DNA of 64,000 nt. Origin: Eumeta japonica (Eukaryota; Arthropoda; Insecta; Lepidoptera; Psychidae). The notes beneath the pieces are model-generated. The model was not told the DNA's origin. It did not search any database and worked only from the letters and a program-made list of their open reading frames with translations. Every line of letters starts with the position of its first letter. Positions within the stretch are counted from its first letter, which is position 1. This document shows, one piece after another, positions 1 to 12,070 of the stretch. The DNA lies in NCBI GenBank assembly GCA_005406025.1, contig BGZK01000891.1, positions 62,001 to 126,000 on the forward strand, written 5' to 3'. The position numbers were made by a program, and so were the translations under genes.

Positions 1-90
1 GCGAAGTACGATTTCTTGCGGAACTTCTGCAGTAACGGAGGCGAAGAGAAGTTCCGTTCCAACGCTACTTGCAATATACTCAGTTATTAA
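1..90 (+). CDS. Possible 3' end of a host coding exon, partial at the window edge
   Basis: The first 90 bases form one open frame from the window edge: 29 codons and a TAA at 88-90, with an AATAAA at 96-101 just behind it. The stretch is distinctly richer in G+C than the AT-rich DNA that follows, and the encoded tail has two cysteines (residues 10 and 24) and an acidic Gly-Gly-Glu-Glu segment. That contrast is what one expects where a terminal coding exon meets its 3' UTR. I do not recognise the protein, and 29 codons could be chance. A shadow of a repeat or a regulatory island is the alternative. The gene, if real, lies to the left of the window. Confidence 0.3.
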   Translation, partial: AKYDFLRNFCSNGGEEKFRSNATCNILSY

Positions 91-1807
91 TTGCCAATAA
101 ATCTACTTCACACTATTGACTGCATATTTTAAATAATGCACACAACTGTGTGCTTTCTATTTTGTACGGTACATGTTCTAAATAAAGTGAAAATAAAATC
201 AAAATTAATATGATCAAATTGATTATAATTATTATTATAATAAAAAAAATATAATAATAACCCTATAGGATAGGTGATATCTTGTCTATATTGTGAACCA
301 GTTAAGGATTCTAGTGACAACACACCCATGCAAATAGTATCAGGCATTTGTTGTGATCTAATAAACAAACTCATACAAGCTTCCATACATAAATCTTGAA
401 AACATTATACTCCTTGTTATAGGCAGTTGAGTAATAAAATAAGACTCATTATTAAACAACTATGAGAAAAATAATAGGAAATTTTGAATTTTTTAATTTA
501 CGATATTAATGACAGACACATTCTCTTTTTTGTGCCAGATCGAAGGCTTTGGAGCTCATTTCGTTTCTTCGATTCGGTGCGGGCGGTCTTCGTTCAAGAC
601 ACCGGCGACTGTTATCGTATAATGGACGTTAATAACCTTTGATTCGCATAGAAAAAAACAAAATTCTTAGAAAAAAAAATTAATAGAAAAATTATAGTTT
701 GATGTTGAAAGGACACGCAGTTCGTCGCCATGAGTTTCTTTTTTAATGAACAGCAGTTAACTTTTGCACATACCGATGTTAGTAGCAAAATAAAATTGAG
801 AATTAAATGCAAATTAAAAGAAATGAAATGAAAAATTATCCAATTTAATATTTGACATATCCTATATTTTCCTAAAAAATGTAAAGTTGTTATTTCGAAC
901 ACCGGTTTTTAAAATTTTAACCGAACATTAATATATTTTGATGCTTTCAGTTGAACGTTGACAGTTCAATTGGATTATGAATTGAACTGGGTTTTAAAAT
1001 CATCATTATCCGACTTCGATACAACTTTTGATATTTAATAAAAAAGCTTTGATAAGGCTAACGATTTTCCAAATGATATTTGATTTTAATGTACGCTATG
1101 TAAATCGAGTGGGTTCGTGTCTTGTAGTATATTCTTCCTTGCACTGGTTATAATTCCATTATAATAACAGACGTTCCATATTCTTGACTTGTGTTGAATA
1201 TGACAAAATCTGAAGGAAAAAACGTAATCACTTATTTCAAAAATAAGTTGATCTTTCAAATTATTTTTTTTTTAAGACTTGCATGTGAAGTTTTATCAAA
1301 ACGATTCATTACAAAGAATTACTACCCCGAAATCATTAAAAAGTATTTTCAAAGGCGGCGACGAAGGAAAAGGCTGGAAGCGTCATTTGTCATATTATTA
1401 AGAAGCTTTTATTCTGAATGTTTATTCCTATGATAAATTGAATTGATACTTTGCGACGCGCTGGCAGCCAAAACAAATGATGTGCTTGCGCGGCGTTTGG
1501 TATATCTCCGCGCGTATGTGACAGTGGGACAAGCCATATCATTTAAATTGTGTTACATTTTCTTTACCACAGCAGAGTGTAAATATTATCTGCGTCAGTA
1601 AAGAGGAGGATATCTTTTATTTGTTTAATAAATGCGTATAAATAGCAACCCGTCCCATCTTCGCACGGATAGCAGTAATTATCTATGGATATGGATAGAA
1701 GCTCTCAAGTGACGAAGTTTTATCAGATATCTTTAGGTACAGTGCCTTGCTACGTCCAAAAAAAAAATGTTAATTTTCAGCGAAAATACGACGCAAAATA
1801 TCCATTT
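91..1807. other. AT-rich DNA without a recognised gene
   Basis: No coding frame or repeat that I recognise. A short G+C-richer patch lies at about 540-605 and another at about 1450-1530 (GCGCGG and CGCGCG words); either could be a small regulatory island. The open frames here are short and their composition follows the AT background. Confidence 0.5.
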
Positions 1808-2135
1808 ATTATGGTTCAGCCATATTATGGCCAACTTCGCTGCAGCACGTAAATGCGCCTGTTCAATCGGTGTAGTATCAAACTCTCACATAATACAAGG
1901 GTAATATAACAGTTTCCATTCACCACCCCAGTCTTTCTCCGTAAACGTCTATTCTCTCCATCAGCCCACTTCTTCCTCCATCAGATATCCTATTGCGCAT
2001 CTGTACCCAGGTAGCTGAGAGGTTGGCAACGCACTGATAACTCCGAAATCGCGACTGTTCATGAACACTATTAACCATCTTATACTCTGGTGGCTCGCCA
2101 GCTCGTTAGCCCCTCAATATTGCCATAAAAAAAGA
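1808..2135 (+). repeat. Interspersed repeat, family R1w, copy A
   Basis: This is one of at least six copies in the window of one dispersed family (others near 14134, 30540, 46765, 52785 and 54775). Shared landmarks are GGCAACGCACTG, then a segment ending in TGTYCATG, a TGACCA-like word, a TGGCTCG word and a TGCTCGTT-like word, before a run of A. This copy also shares the upstream block CTGCAGCACGTAAATG with the copy at 54775-55095. The order of blocks and the A-rich end suggest a retroposed or LINE-derived sequence. I recall similar sequence as very common in moth genomes, but cannot name the family with certainty. Confidence 0.55.
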
Positions 2136-3744
2136 GAAATTAAAATAGTTCTGTTATTATAATCGCTACCAAATTTCACACAATCATGCGTTGGGCTAAT
2201 TTAAGGATTTCCTGAAAATTTCATTAAGATCCAGCTGTTTTAAATATAGTGCATATTATAAATAGATATGCAATTATTTATGCAAGTCCTAAGAAGAAAC
2301 AATAAAAGATTTTTTTCTATTCCAAAGATTTAATTATTTTTAAATGAATTAAAATACAAACCTCGAATTAAAAATATCTTTATTTCATATATATCGTCCA
2401 TAGGTCATCATGGTCGGAAAAAAAGTCTTTTAGCAAAAGAAAAGGTCAAATAATATTTTAGCCTAAAAAACCGAGACGTCTTATAAAGAAATGAATTTAA
2501 AGCTAGCTTTAAAAATGACATACAAAATGTTCATCGTATAGGACCCTTTCTTCGTGAGTTCAACTCCCACTTGACCGGTTTTTTTCAGCCCACTTCGATA
2601 CCATACCGTCCCATTGCCATACCTCAGTTTCAGATGTTTTGATGAAATTGGCTCAGGGCTGTGGCTTGAAACTGCTGACGACCGTTGTCACCAACACAAT
2701 GACAAACGACGGACGTCTTTCATGATCTTCTGCGCAGGGAAACCGTTCGAGTTGACTCAAGTTAAATACTCGTTAGTTAATTTGCTTTTAGTTAAAAATC
2801 GGAGTCCTTACCTGCCTATTAAATTTATCGTCTTCCGAATTTACAGCGTTATAAACATATCAAAAAGTTCCAACGTAGATTAAGAACTTTGATTGGGAAT
2901 ATCGTTTTATTTCTTTTACATTGAAAATTTCGGCGATGAAAAGTGATTGGTTTTTTTTCGAGAACGTTTATATTTTTAAGACAACGCAATGAAAGTGAAT
3001 AATGATTTTCAAAGAGAATGTTTACGTATTCATTAAGCCTTTATAATATAGGCTTTAAATTTTAAAATTTAGTTGTAATCATAAAAGTCTCTTAAAACCA
3101 CTCATGCAATAATTTTTGAATAATTCTTTGTCTTATGAGGCAATAAATCGGGATGCACAAACAAAGGAAGTTGCCATTCGACTATCGTAAAGTAATTTGC
3201 AATGACTTTACACAAATCAAATATTAAATGGCACTATGAATTAGACTAGTCAAGAGAGAAAGATGGTACGACTTAAGTGAACTTTGAAAATTTCACTAAG
3301 CTCACCCTCATCGCGCGTCTCATAATTCACTTAATTTGGCAACTCTGAACTAAATTACAGATATTATTACATAGTTACCTCAACTGAGAAACGTTACCTA
3401 CATTTGTTTTACATAAATTCGTGTCCCAGTCAGTTAGGGACAATAAATTTCTGTATAATTACGCTCGGGACGTCATTAAGTTAGCGCGGCGTCGTTCCAG
3501 CCGAGTGTATTCTGGCAGAACTTTAGCCGCGTAACATGTGAAAAAGTTTCGTTGAAACGAATAACTTTTAAGGGAAACTCAACCTTAAGTTCGACCCGTA
3601 CGGTTGGGTTTAAGGTAAGCACGCCGATTTAATATTAAAATTTTCAAGCACACCATCTGAAGCTTCATTCGAGACAAGCGAAATTAGATTAATAATGTTG
3701 TTTATTTAGCCGATAAAATTTTGAAGATGGAAGTTGCATTGCAC
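2136..3744. other. AT-rich DNA, no gene recognised
   Basis: No supported gene. A GAGTTCAACTCCCAC word at about 2556-2571 resembles the B box of a tRNA-derived promoter, but I find no matching A box. A G+C-richer patch occurs at about 3470-3620. Confidence 0.45.
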
Positions 3745-3900
3745 TTTACGTCAAAGTAGGAAAATTCATACTTATAAACGTTGAACTCTGTGGCTCTGTC
3801 TGTCTGTTACATCTTTATGGCTAAACACTCGACCTATTGTGATGAAATTTACTATAGAGCTCGTTTATATCCTGGAGTAGATAAAGGTCACCGTTTCTCT
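3745..3900 (+). mobile_element. Fragment resembling a lepidopteran non-autonomous Helitron
   Basis: The order CTGTCTGTCTGTTAC, then CTAAACACTCGACC, then GATGAAATTT followed by a TATAGAG word and TTTATATCC matches, as I remember it, the body of a very common short repeat of moths and butterflies attributed to non-autonomous Helitrons. Both ends are missing or unrecognisable here. A better preserved candidate lies at 48750-49425. Identification rests on recollection of the family, not on a comparison I could run. Confidence 0.4.
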
Positions 3901-6439
3901 GTCTACATCTTCTTGTAACTTAAAAATATCATAAGTGATTTTGAAATTCAATATATTGATATGACACACAGTTACGTAAGATAAATAAAATCGTCTTTCT
4001 ACATTTTTGTTAATTTGTCTGTATATGCTCTTATATGTGTACAGCATGACAAATTATTTAAAATTTTGTACAAATATAAAGTAAGACTTCTCTTGTAAAA
4101 CAAACTGCTTACTATCTATGCTTACTATCTACTATCTTGATAATTGGACACAAACAAACAGTTTTGATAAATTGCCTGATATAATTCAAGATCGCGTAAG
4201 ATTTAAGCTTCCGTATATATTGTCAATAAATTTTAAGTTGTAGGTAACAATTTTTTTTTAATTCATAATATTATTTGCAAAAGTTGGAAGACAGAGATAA
4301 GGATTTTAGCATATAACTCAATTAATATTCTAGCATTAAGGCAAACTGTAGTTGACCTGTATTTAGCTATTAAAGAGTTAGCGTATATTTTATAAGAGAC
4401 ACAGTATACCTACATAGTTCCAGTCAGCGGTGAATAAGATTATACTGCCTTTGCCTAAAGTTTGAAATAACTTTTTATTTGTGTAACATTCGTGAATGTT
4501 TTTTTTTTATTTAGACACCTAAAACATTAAACTAAAATGGACCTATTCCGTAGGTGCAACATTAAAAAGAATAAGAGCTTCTTTCGTTTCTTCTTAAACT
4601 GATATTTTACCAAAAGTCACTTTAAAAATTAAATTTTCGTTCTGTTTTCTTTTTAACAGATTTTAGTTTGAACATCACTTAAAAGAAAGACGTAAAACGC
4701 AAATTTTATTTTAAAAGTGACTTTTTGCTAAATTTTCTCTTTAAAATGTTTACGTCTATGTCTAAAAGGAGATAGCGGAAGAGGCTCTAAGTATACGAAT
4801 TTGATAGAAATAAAAAGTTACTTTAATTTTCACTTAGGCACACTGAACACCGTTTTGTAGATAACCGTAGTTACTATCAAACTAAAGTATCTTACCTATA
4901 AGTAATTAATACAATATTTATTTAAATACCTAGTCATTTTAAATTTTGGTTAACAGTTCTATAATGTTATGATGCCAATATTTTTCTTTTTCCATATTTT
5001 TGTTTAAATTTTTTGAGGCGTGTGCAAAACTACATGTGGATCCATGAGCATTAAATTTTTACTTCTAAAATCTTCATTACAAATCAACAGCAAATCATTT
5101 AATGCACATTGAGAAATATTATTTTTTAAAGACCAATATTTTAAATTTTTCCTTAATTTAATACTTCTTTATAAATCAAAAAGATCGTCTTTTCGTCCGA
5201 TCTACTATTTGGCATAACATATACAAAATCTTCATTAACCATCTATAATAATCATTGTAATTAAAAGCAGAAAAAATCAATATTTTGTGCGAAACCTGTT
5301 GCTTAATAGAACTTCTTTTCTCTTGACCAATATTTATTGTAGCGTTTACTTTTTTAGCAGGTATTTTATTTTTTGAATAAAAGTGTTTTTTGTCTTCACA
5401 TCTCACACAATTTAATCAGCAACACCTTGTCAAGAATTTCATTTACTTAAATTAAGTAAATCGATATCTTTATAAATTCCAACATTCTTGCTTCATTTTA
5501 TATCTCACTGCGTCTTTTCTTCTTTATTATTTTCAAAAGTTAATTTGTTAAAAGAAACGTACAATGTAAAATCCACATGTAACAATGTATGTACATAAAA
5601 GATAAATAAAAATATTGTCACAAGCTCAGTTCGATAAAAGTTTTCATAATATGAGCTTAGAATATGCACAAAAGCTTTAAGCTTTAGAAACATTTAATGG
5701 TGTCATTTAAGAATTACAACTTATTTATCTTAGAACAAAACCTTTATCTCAGGATCATACAAAATTGATATAACTATTTAACGTACAAGACTACAAAGTT
5801 AATATGGAACTATTTTGTATTATAAATAAATAGATAGTAATTATGTATGGAGTTTAATGGGTGTTAATGTTTTTGTTACTTACATATAAAATAGTATTAT
5901 ACTATTACCACCATATGCTGAAAATCATACATTTTATAGGACGTAATGTCTAAATTACAAAATGTAGAAATAAATACCTCCATTTTTTTTTGTTCAGATG
6001 TGACATTATATATAAAACTAATTTCTTTTTTTAACTTAGCAATTTTTTCAATATTCAATAAAAGTTAAAAGTTACTGTTTCAAATTTTAGGGTTCTAGGA
6101 ATTCGTTTCGATCATTTGCCGAGTGATGTATTTGTTTGTGTGTGAGCGCTTAAATGCGTAAATGCGTTTGTGTGTGCGTGCATGAGTATATGTAAACGAA
6201 TTAACAGTTCCAAACGCACTTTGTGACATCAAAAAGGCTGCCGCAAACCATTGACTGTCGCAAACTGCATAAAAGTCGATTGATTTGTTCAATAGATATC
6301 GTAGGATTTGTTCAAAAGTGTAATAATATTTTTAAGCAACAGATAAATTCCAAAATCCAAAATTTTTCTTAAAAAAACAATATAATATTATAGAATTCAT
6401 CAAAATCGCAAGTATTTGCAATTCATCAAGGTATCAAAT
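3901..6439. other. AT-rich DNA, no gene recognised
   Basis: No frame longer than about 76 codons, and none looks protein-like. A GT-rich patch at about 6135-6185 is a degenerate microsatellite. Confidence 0.5.
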
Positions 6440-7290
6440 TATTTTCAACTAGCGTCCGCAAACCACTTTCCTCGAAGGTTTAATTTTATTTTAGGAAATA
6501 AATAAAAAAAATCGCATGGTGCGAGGTTAGGAATGTGAGGCGGGTGAGCCAGTTATATCTAAAGCTCCCAAATGGATAATTATTAGTTTGGCGGTATGTA
6601 GTGAAGCACTGTCATGTTGAAGGGAAATCCTACTGCGAGATCTTTTTCCCCGAACTTTTTCCAAAACAAGAGGTAAACTGTTGTTAGTGTACCAATCTGC
6701 CGTGAAAGTTTTTTTTTTCTTTATCTTCTTAAACAGGTGTTGCATATATGACCTGTCATTCCAAAGAAAGGGATCACCATCTTTTTCCGACGCTTCCTTG
6801 TTTTACCTCGTAGGGAAGTCCATGAAAGGAAACATTTATTGAACAGACTGTCTTTTGGTTTCGGGATTGTAACAATAAATTTAGTTTTCGTCATTTGTAA
6901 TCATGTTGTACACAGCATTTGAGTGACCACCGGAAATTTTTGCATCATTTTGCGACACCATTTAACAAACACGACGGAGTTTTTGAACTTTGGTCAATTT
7001 GCTGGGTATTCATCGAGTAAAAAGTTTTCGGACCGATAAATATTCCTGAAAGAGTTTACGCATTGACTTGAATAATACCAATGCATAAGCTTAACCAAAT
7101 CTGCTGGTAGGTCACCCTTGTCAGTCTCTATCACGGGCCGCACAGCACTTATATTGTTTTCTTTCGTCGCCCTAGAAGGACTTGCCTTAAGCAGATCGTC
7201 ATTCGGATTAGTGCGACCACGTTTGAACTTATTTAACCAGATATAAACAGTGGCAAGTGATGGAGCTTTATTATGAAATACCAATTATTA
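6440..7290 (-). pseudogene. Mariner-family transposase relic
   Basis: Reads on the minus strand as a decayed D,D34D mariner transposase. From the 5' side: a helix-turn-helix end with the word ATVYxW...FKRGRTN (about 7280-7220), an ISAVRPVIETDK segment, a first catalytic region TNDEN followed by a stop where a Trp is expected (Asp codon 6890-6892 kept), then TADWYTNN...LPLVLEKVR, the second region LQHDSAS (Asp codon 6611-6613), and after a frameshift the third region APCDFF (Asp codon 6511-6513). All three acidic residues survive, but several frameshifts and stops break the gene. The second and third Asp codons are 100 bases apart instead of 105. No terminal inverted repeats were found. This is a different mariner lineage from those at 35609 and 58053. 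Confidence 0.85.
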
Positions 7291-8012
7291 AGAAAAGCCA
7301 ATCGAAATCTGTTACAAGTTTCTTTCTGGCGTAGAGAAAAATTCTTTTCATAATTCTTGCTTTTACTATCTTTATTCTTACTTCTAGCTTTTTGCTTTTT
7401 CTAAGCCGCCTACCGTATCAGATTGCGTCAGCGGTTTGACGTGAAATGCAAATAAACAGAAAACGTTTCGCTATTGCATATCGAGCCAATTTCGCAATAT
7501 ATGTAGATAGCTTTGCCCTCGTTTATATCCAATCCAGACCATTTATCCGCTCCCATTTACTTTAAGTGTCCATAATAAAGAAAATCAGACCAACATGGTC
7601 TACAAAGATGTACGCAGAGGCGGAAGACAACTATCCCGTCCTTTGTATTAATCATGAATCAGATTTACGTACAACAAATTATAATGTATGAAAAGCGCTA
7701 AAGATGGGTACAAACTGAAGAACTTTTCCAAAGCATAAACGTGTGGAACTTGTTTCATTCATGTCACGGCGTTATTACGAGTCTTTTTTAGGTCTCCAAT
7801 CATAAACTTAAGACGTGTGCTTTTAAATGCTAGTATCGAGACCCAAAGCATGTTGGACCATGATCAGTGTAAGATTCCGAAGCCGTTACTACAAAGACAT
7901 GCATTACAGATAAAAAACTACGTTTTTACACTTTTTTCCATGTTTCCCGCACATAATAAGTATAAGCACTTTAGTCGTCTATAACTAGAGAAACGATTAG
8001 GTTTATGGACTC
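7291..8012. other. Flank of the mariner relic; no gene recognised
   Basis: Up to about 7345 the sequence may continue the N-terminal end of the transposase relic in another frame. Beyond that I see nothing I can support. Confidence 0.4.
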
Positions 8013-8059
8013 TACTTAGTTTACAATGTTTTACATTGTAAAACATTGTAAACTAAGTA
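8013..8059. repeat. Perfect 47-bp palindrome
   Basis: Two 23-bp arms, the left beginning TACTTAGTTTACAATG, are exact reverse complements around a single central T at 8036. Pairing stops one base outside at both ends. A perfect inverted repeat of this length with a one-base spacer is not expected by chance, even in AT-rich DNA. As RNA it would form an uninterrupted stem; as DNA it could extrude a cruciform. It could be a fold-back element relic, a replication-slippage product or an assembly artefact. Confidence 0.9.
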
Positions 8060-8219
8060 AACATTGAAAAGAACTTTTGTATGCTAACAAAAATTCTTTT
8101 CAGCTTCTGTTACACGTATTGAGTTGGGCACTCACCTTGAAATTTGTTTTTTTTTTTAATTTCTAAAACATTATATAGTATGTTCAACTACTAAAATACG
8201 TAGCGGCTTATACAAGACA

Positions 8220-8475
8220 TGTCCACTTTGACTTACGGACGGACAAACAAATGAATATGATGAAACTGTATAGGTTTAGTTTTGGCAATTTTGGCTTAGA
8301 ACCCTAAAAATGATGCATAGTTCATCATTTTCTCTTTTTTTTTTTCATTTAGTATACACACGGACACTTGATTTGTACAAGTGTGCTTTTCGAATTAGTT
8401 TCTTATATTTAATACCGGCAACTGAGAAAGATGACTGTGACATGCAGACTGACAGACAGACGAACAGACATTAAA
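8220..8475 (+). repeat. Degenerate interspersed repeat with GACGGAC motifs
   Basis: The words CGGACGGACAAAC followed about 60 bases later by AGAACCCTAAAAATG, and GACAGACAGACGAACAGAC at about 8448, resemble the tail of the family seen better at 21085-21815 and 49500-49735. The fit is partial. Confidence 0.35.
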
Positions 8476-11189
8476 GTGTCCTCATTAACTTATTTTTGTT
8501 AACTTTTGAAGAACAAATCTTCAAAATTCGTTGCAAACTTTAGCAAAACAAAAGAAACAAAAAAATACTAAGATAACATATAACAATAACCAAAATAAAG
8601 AAGGACTTGTAAAAGTTTCGGTAATCCTAGACAAGGGTTCCGAATTCTACGAAAACAAGGTTAGCGTTAGCGTTACATCCAAGGTTAGCGACACCTTTCT
8701 GTATATCACTGACTCTATTCTTCCTGTACTTACCACAATACACGTTGCTACGCAATTTCCTTAAGTAAAGGTACAGCCACAGGGAAAGAACTTATTATCG
8801 TAAATTCAAAGAGTAAGGGGACTCCTACTATGATAATGGAATGAAAACTAAGTAATATGCGAAGGAGGTGTAAATTAGGTATTCTTTATTGTCTGTGCGA
8901 AACAGGAGGTAGGAGTGTGTAGATGATATTCTGTGGCTAGTGTTTAAATCGTTCATAATGACAGGAAAATTTTAACATTAAATAAAATAGTTTATAGGAA
9001 TGTAAAAAACAATAATATGTTGAAGAATTCACAAGCTTTAGTGCTTGTGGATTCTTGTGGATTCTTTAGCTACAGCAATATTAGAAAAAAATATTGTATC
9101 ACAATTATATGTTTTTATATATATATATATATATATATAAAATTTTACAAAGAGGAATTAAATAGAAATAAAAGAAGTTTCACGTTGCAAAGTAGTGTTT
9201 TATTAGCAAACCGTAAGGTTACACATTTTGATAGAAGCGCCAAACTTTTTAAATCTCACTTAATGAAAGCCTCAAAAAATGACTAGTAACGGAACCGAAA
9301 GAAAAATTCGGATGTGAACTAAATTACGCACTATTATTTTACAATTACAAATTAGAAAGAATAGACATCTTTATGTTTTTTAACTAAATAAAGAAACCGA
9401 TCACAAAATTAGATTAATAAGGAGAAAAAAAAAAGAATAATCCTAACGTTCTTTGAAATAAAACTTTTTAGGTGCGATTTGAGAGTAACTGATTTTTTTT
9501 TTGTGCGCAAGTGACGTCTAATAAAATTTATATTCCATTTACGCAATTTCAGCGTTTTAAATTTGAATTTCTAATTCCCCGATTATTCAAATTCAAAGAG
9601 GCCATTATTCGAAAATTGCATCGTCAATGTAAATCTCTAATACGTTTAATAATATTATGTTGTCGATAACAGGACGTGTCTGCGGCTCCGCCCCACTGAA
9701 CAAAGAACGATTCCTTCATTTTTTTTTATTTCGTGCGACCTCTCTTTCAAATAAAGTTCAGTTTATATTATTAAAACGCTTTATTGATTTTTATCTTAAT
9801 TGTGATAACAGCCACAATACAAAAAAACACGTATTACTCGAAGATAATATAAAAAAAACACGCACTTGTACTTTTATGATGTCAAATCAATCCACTAAAA
9901 TCTTATTCAGTATGAGAAATTACAATTCGATTGATACAATAATGTCATATCTGATTAAGCACCAGCACGTACGAAAATGAAGAAGTGTGTAGCTTATGGA
10001 TTGCTTTTCAAGTCAGATAGAGGGAATTTTCGTAAGGGCTTCCGGCAAAAGAAGCAAAGACAGCGCCAGAGATGTCGCAAGGACATCCACAAGAACTAGA
10101 CTACCGATTCAATGATATGAGTGAAGGATCACGGGAGTACGTCGAGGCATCAGCAGTGTGTAACCAGCATACAAAGCAGAACGTATGGGCACACAATAGA
10201 ACTAGTCGCGAGACATAAAGACAAACTAAACGGAGAAGAATGTCATGGGCATTCTTCACTTTCTTCGTTTAATATAAATTAGTTATTTGTTAATAGGAAG
10301 AAAACAAAATGTGTAAAATTCTCAGTTCCGAATGAAAAGCATGGGTCTGGTGGTATTTTAATAAGAGACGAGGAATTAGAGTTAATAAATATCAATAGGG
10401 TCTTCATTTAAGTAAGCCGGCGACGAGGTTTAGTTCGTTCGTTAGATAGTTAAAAAAAAAATAAGGACTTCGTTCTATATCCAGATCAGAAGATTGGTTT
10501 ATTTTGACGGCTTCCATAGGTTGATGTATACATCATGCTTTGTGGGCATGCTGCGGATACTCATGGAATTTTCGTGCTGCAAAAGCAGACCATTTGCTTT
10601 GTATCTTGTAGAAGTAATCTTAAGAAAATTGAAATTTCTGTGGCATTGCAGCTTATAAATGAAAATTTAATATACGTAAAAAAAAAGTTAGAATCGTTTC
10701 AAAAAATTGTGATCAACTTAATTTCAATGTTAGAAATAAACGTAAACTGCTTATGCAGTCGATTAACATGTACCTAAACCTAACGCTACTTTATGGTAGC
10801 GAATATATTTAGGAGGCTCTGTGTGCGCTTGTTTCATAAGATTCTTGAGGATATACAAAATTCACCTTTACACGTAATGTCGACGATTATAGAATTCAAG
10901 TAGAATTGAACTGTGGACGAAAGCCAGTAATCTTTTAGAGAAATGCAATGACTTGTCCGAAAAGTTTAATTAGACCCGACCGATGTGAGCTGGATTAGAG
11001 AATAAAAAGTCGAATGTAATACGAAGGTTGGATTCTCATATAACTCAGAGTTTCAGAAGCCGAAAAAAAGGGAGGCGAGATGTTATGGGAGCAGTGATAA
11101 ATGAGCTTGAAATGGCATCCGCCACTGTCACACAGCCAATCAAGCTTACGTAGAAGCCAACGATGTATTCATAAAAAATTTAAAAACGG
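8476..11189. other. AT-rich DNA, no gene recognised
   Basis: Contains a pure TA dinucleotide run at 9116-9139 and a short inverted repeat CACAAGC/GCTTGTG at about 9031-9050. A less AT-rich patch at about 10030-10250 has no recognised frame. No supported gene. Confidence 0.5.
9116..9139. repeat. (TA)12 microsatellite
   Basis: Uninterrupted TA dinucleotides for 24 bases, directly visible. Confidence 0.95.
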
Positions 11190-12070
11190 TCGATCATGCA
11201 AACCTACCGTAAAACTTTCCGTTATGATATTTGATGGCATTTTTTTGAATTTATTGAGTACTAAATAGTTATCTACAAGTTTTTGAGCGTTTCGAGTTAA
11301 AAAATTCGAAAGACGGTTGGCTCTAGAGGTAATTCATGAAATTTCTTACTACTTTCGGCTTTAAAGCCTCCAAAAATAAAAATATCGGTAAATTATAGTT
11401 CTTTACGGCCTCAAAAATATAGCCATAATATATTTTGAGCACTTCAAGTTCAAAAATCTACATTTCTTAGAAAAAAAAGATGTTTTTATATTTCAACTAC
11501 AATATCTTTTGAACTCATTGTTCGAATTTGGTCTACTTTATGGCATTCGACGTAGTTTTTTAACCAAAAGAAAGTCCAACTATGAAATAGCAATCTATCA
11601 AGAATTTCACCAACTATTTTAAAAAGAACCCTTTTATAGTTTTTCGTTAACCACAAACCAAGCGATTTTAATCTACTTTACAACGATCGACCTTTTTTTT
11701 AAGGACCAAAGTCGGTTCGATATTGGACCTTATTGGTAATGTAGCTTATGAACAATTGAAAAAAATCATTAAAAAAAAATTTTTCTTAGACTTGTATCTG
11801 TTGAACAACTATACCTATTTTTATGCAACTTGCGGCAATTGTTATAAATGTTTTGGGAATGGAGACGATTAGATTTTAGTATTGGTCGGTAAAGTAGTCT
11901 AAAAGTTATTTGAAAAAGTACTTTTCTGAAAAACGTACATTTTAGATTTCTCGAAATCTACTTTTCGGACTTAGTTCAAGTTAGTTTTAAAGAGTCAAAG
12001 TTGAGTGAAACGTTTTCGAAAGTCAAAAACTGCATTTCGATCGGGCAATCCGCTCAAAAGCTAAGAGAGA
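11190..12070 (+). repeat. Long AT-rich interspersed repeat, family R2w, copy 1
   Basis: Collinear over several hundred bases with 25985-26720. The clearest shared block has the words TTTCAACTACAATAT, then CATTGTTCGA, then GGCATTCGACG (11496-11560 here, 26257-26325 in the other copy). A second shared block has GATTAGATTTTRGTAT, GTAGTCTAA and TTATTTGAAAA (about 11868-11910 and 26518-26562). Neither copy has a coding frame. Indels separate the blocks. The element type is unknown. Confidence 0.65.

Noticed and set aside
2540..2600. tRNA-derived SINE
   Set aside because: Only a B-box-like word is present, with no A box at the right distance.
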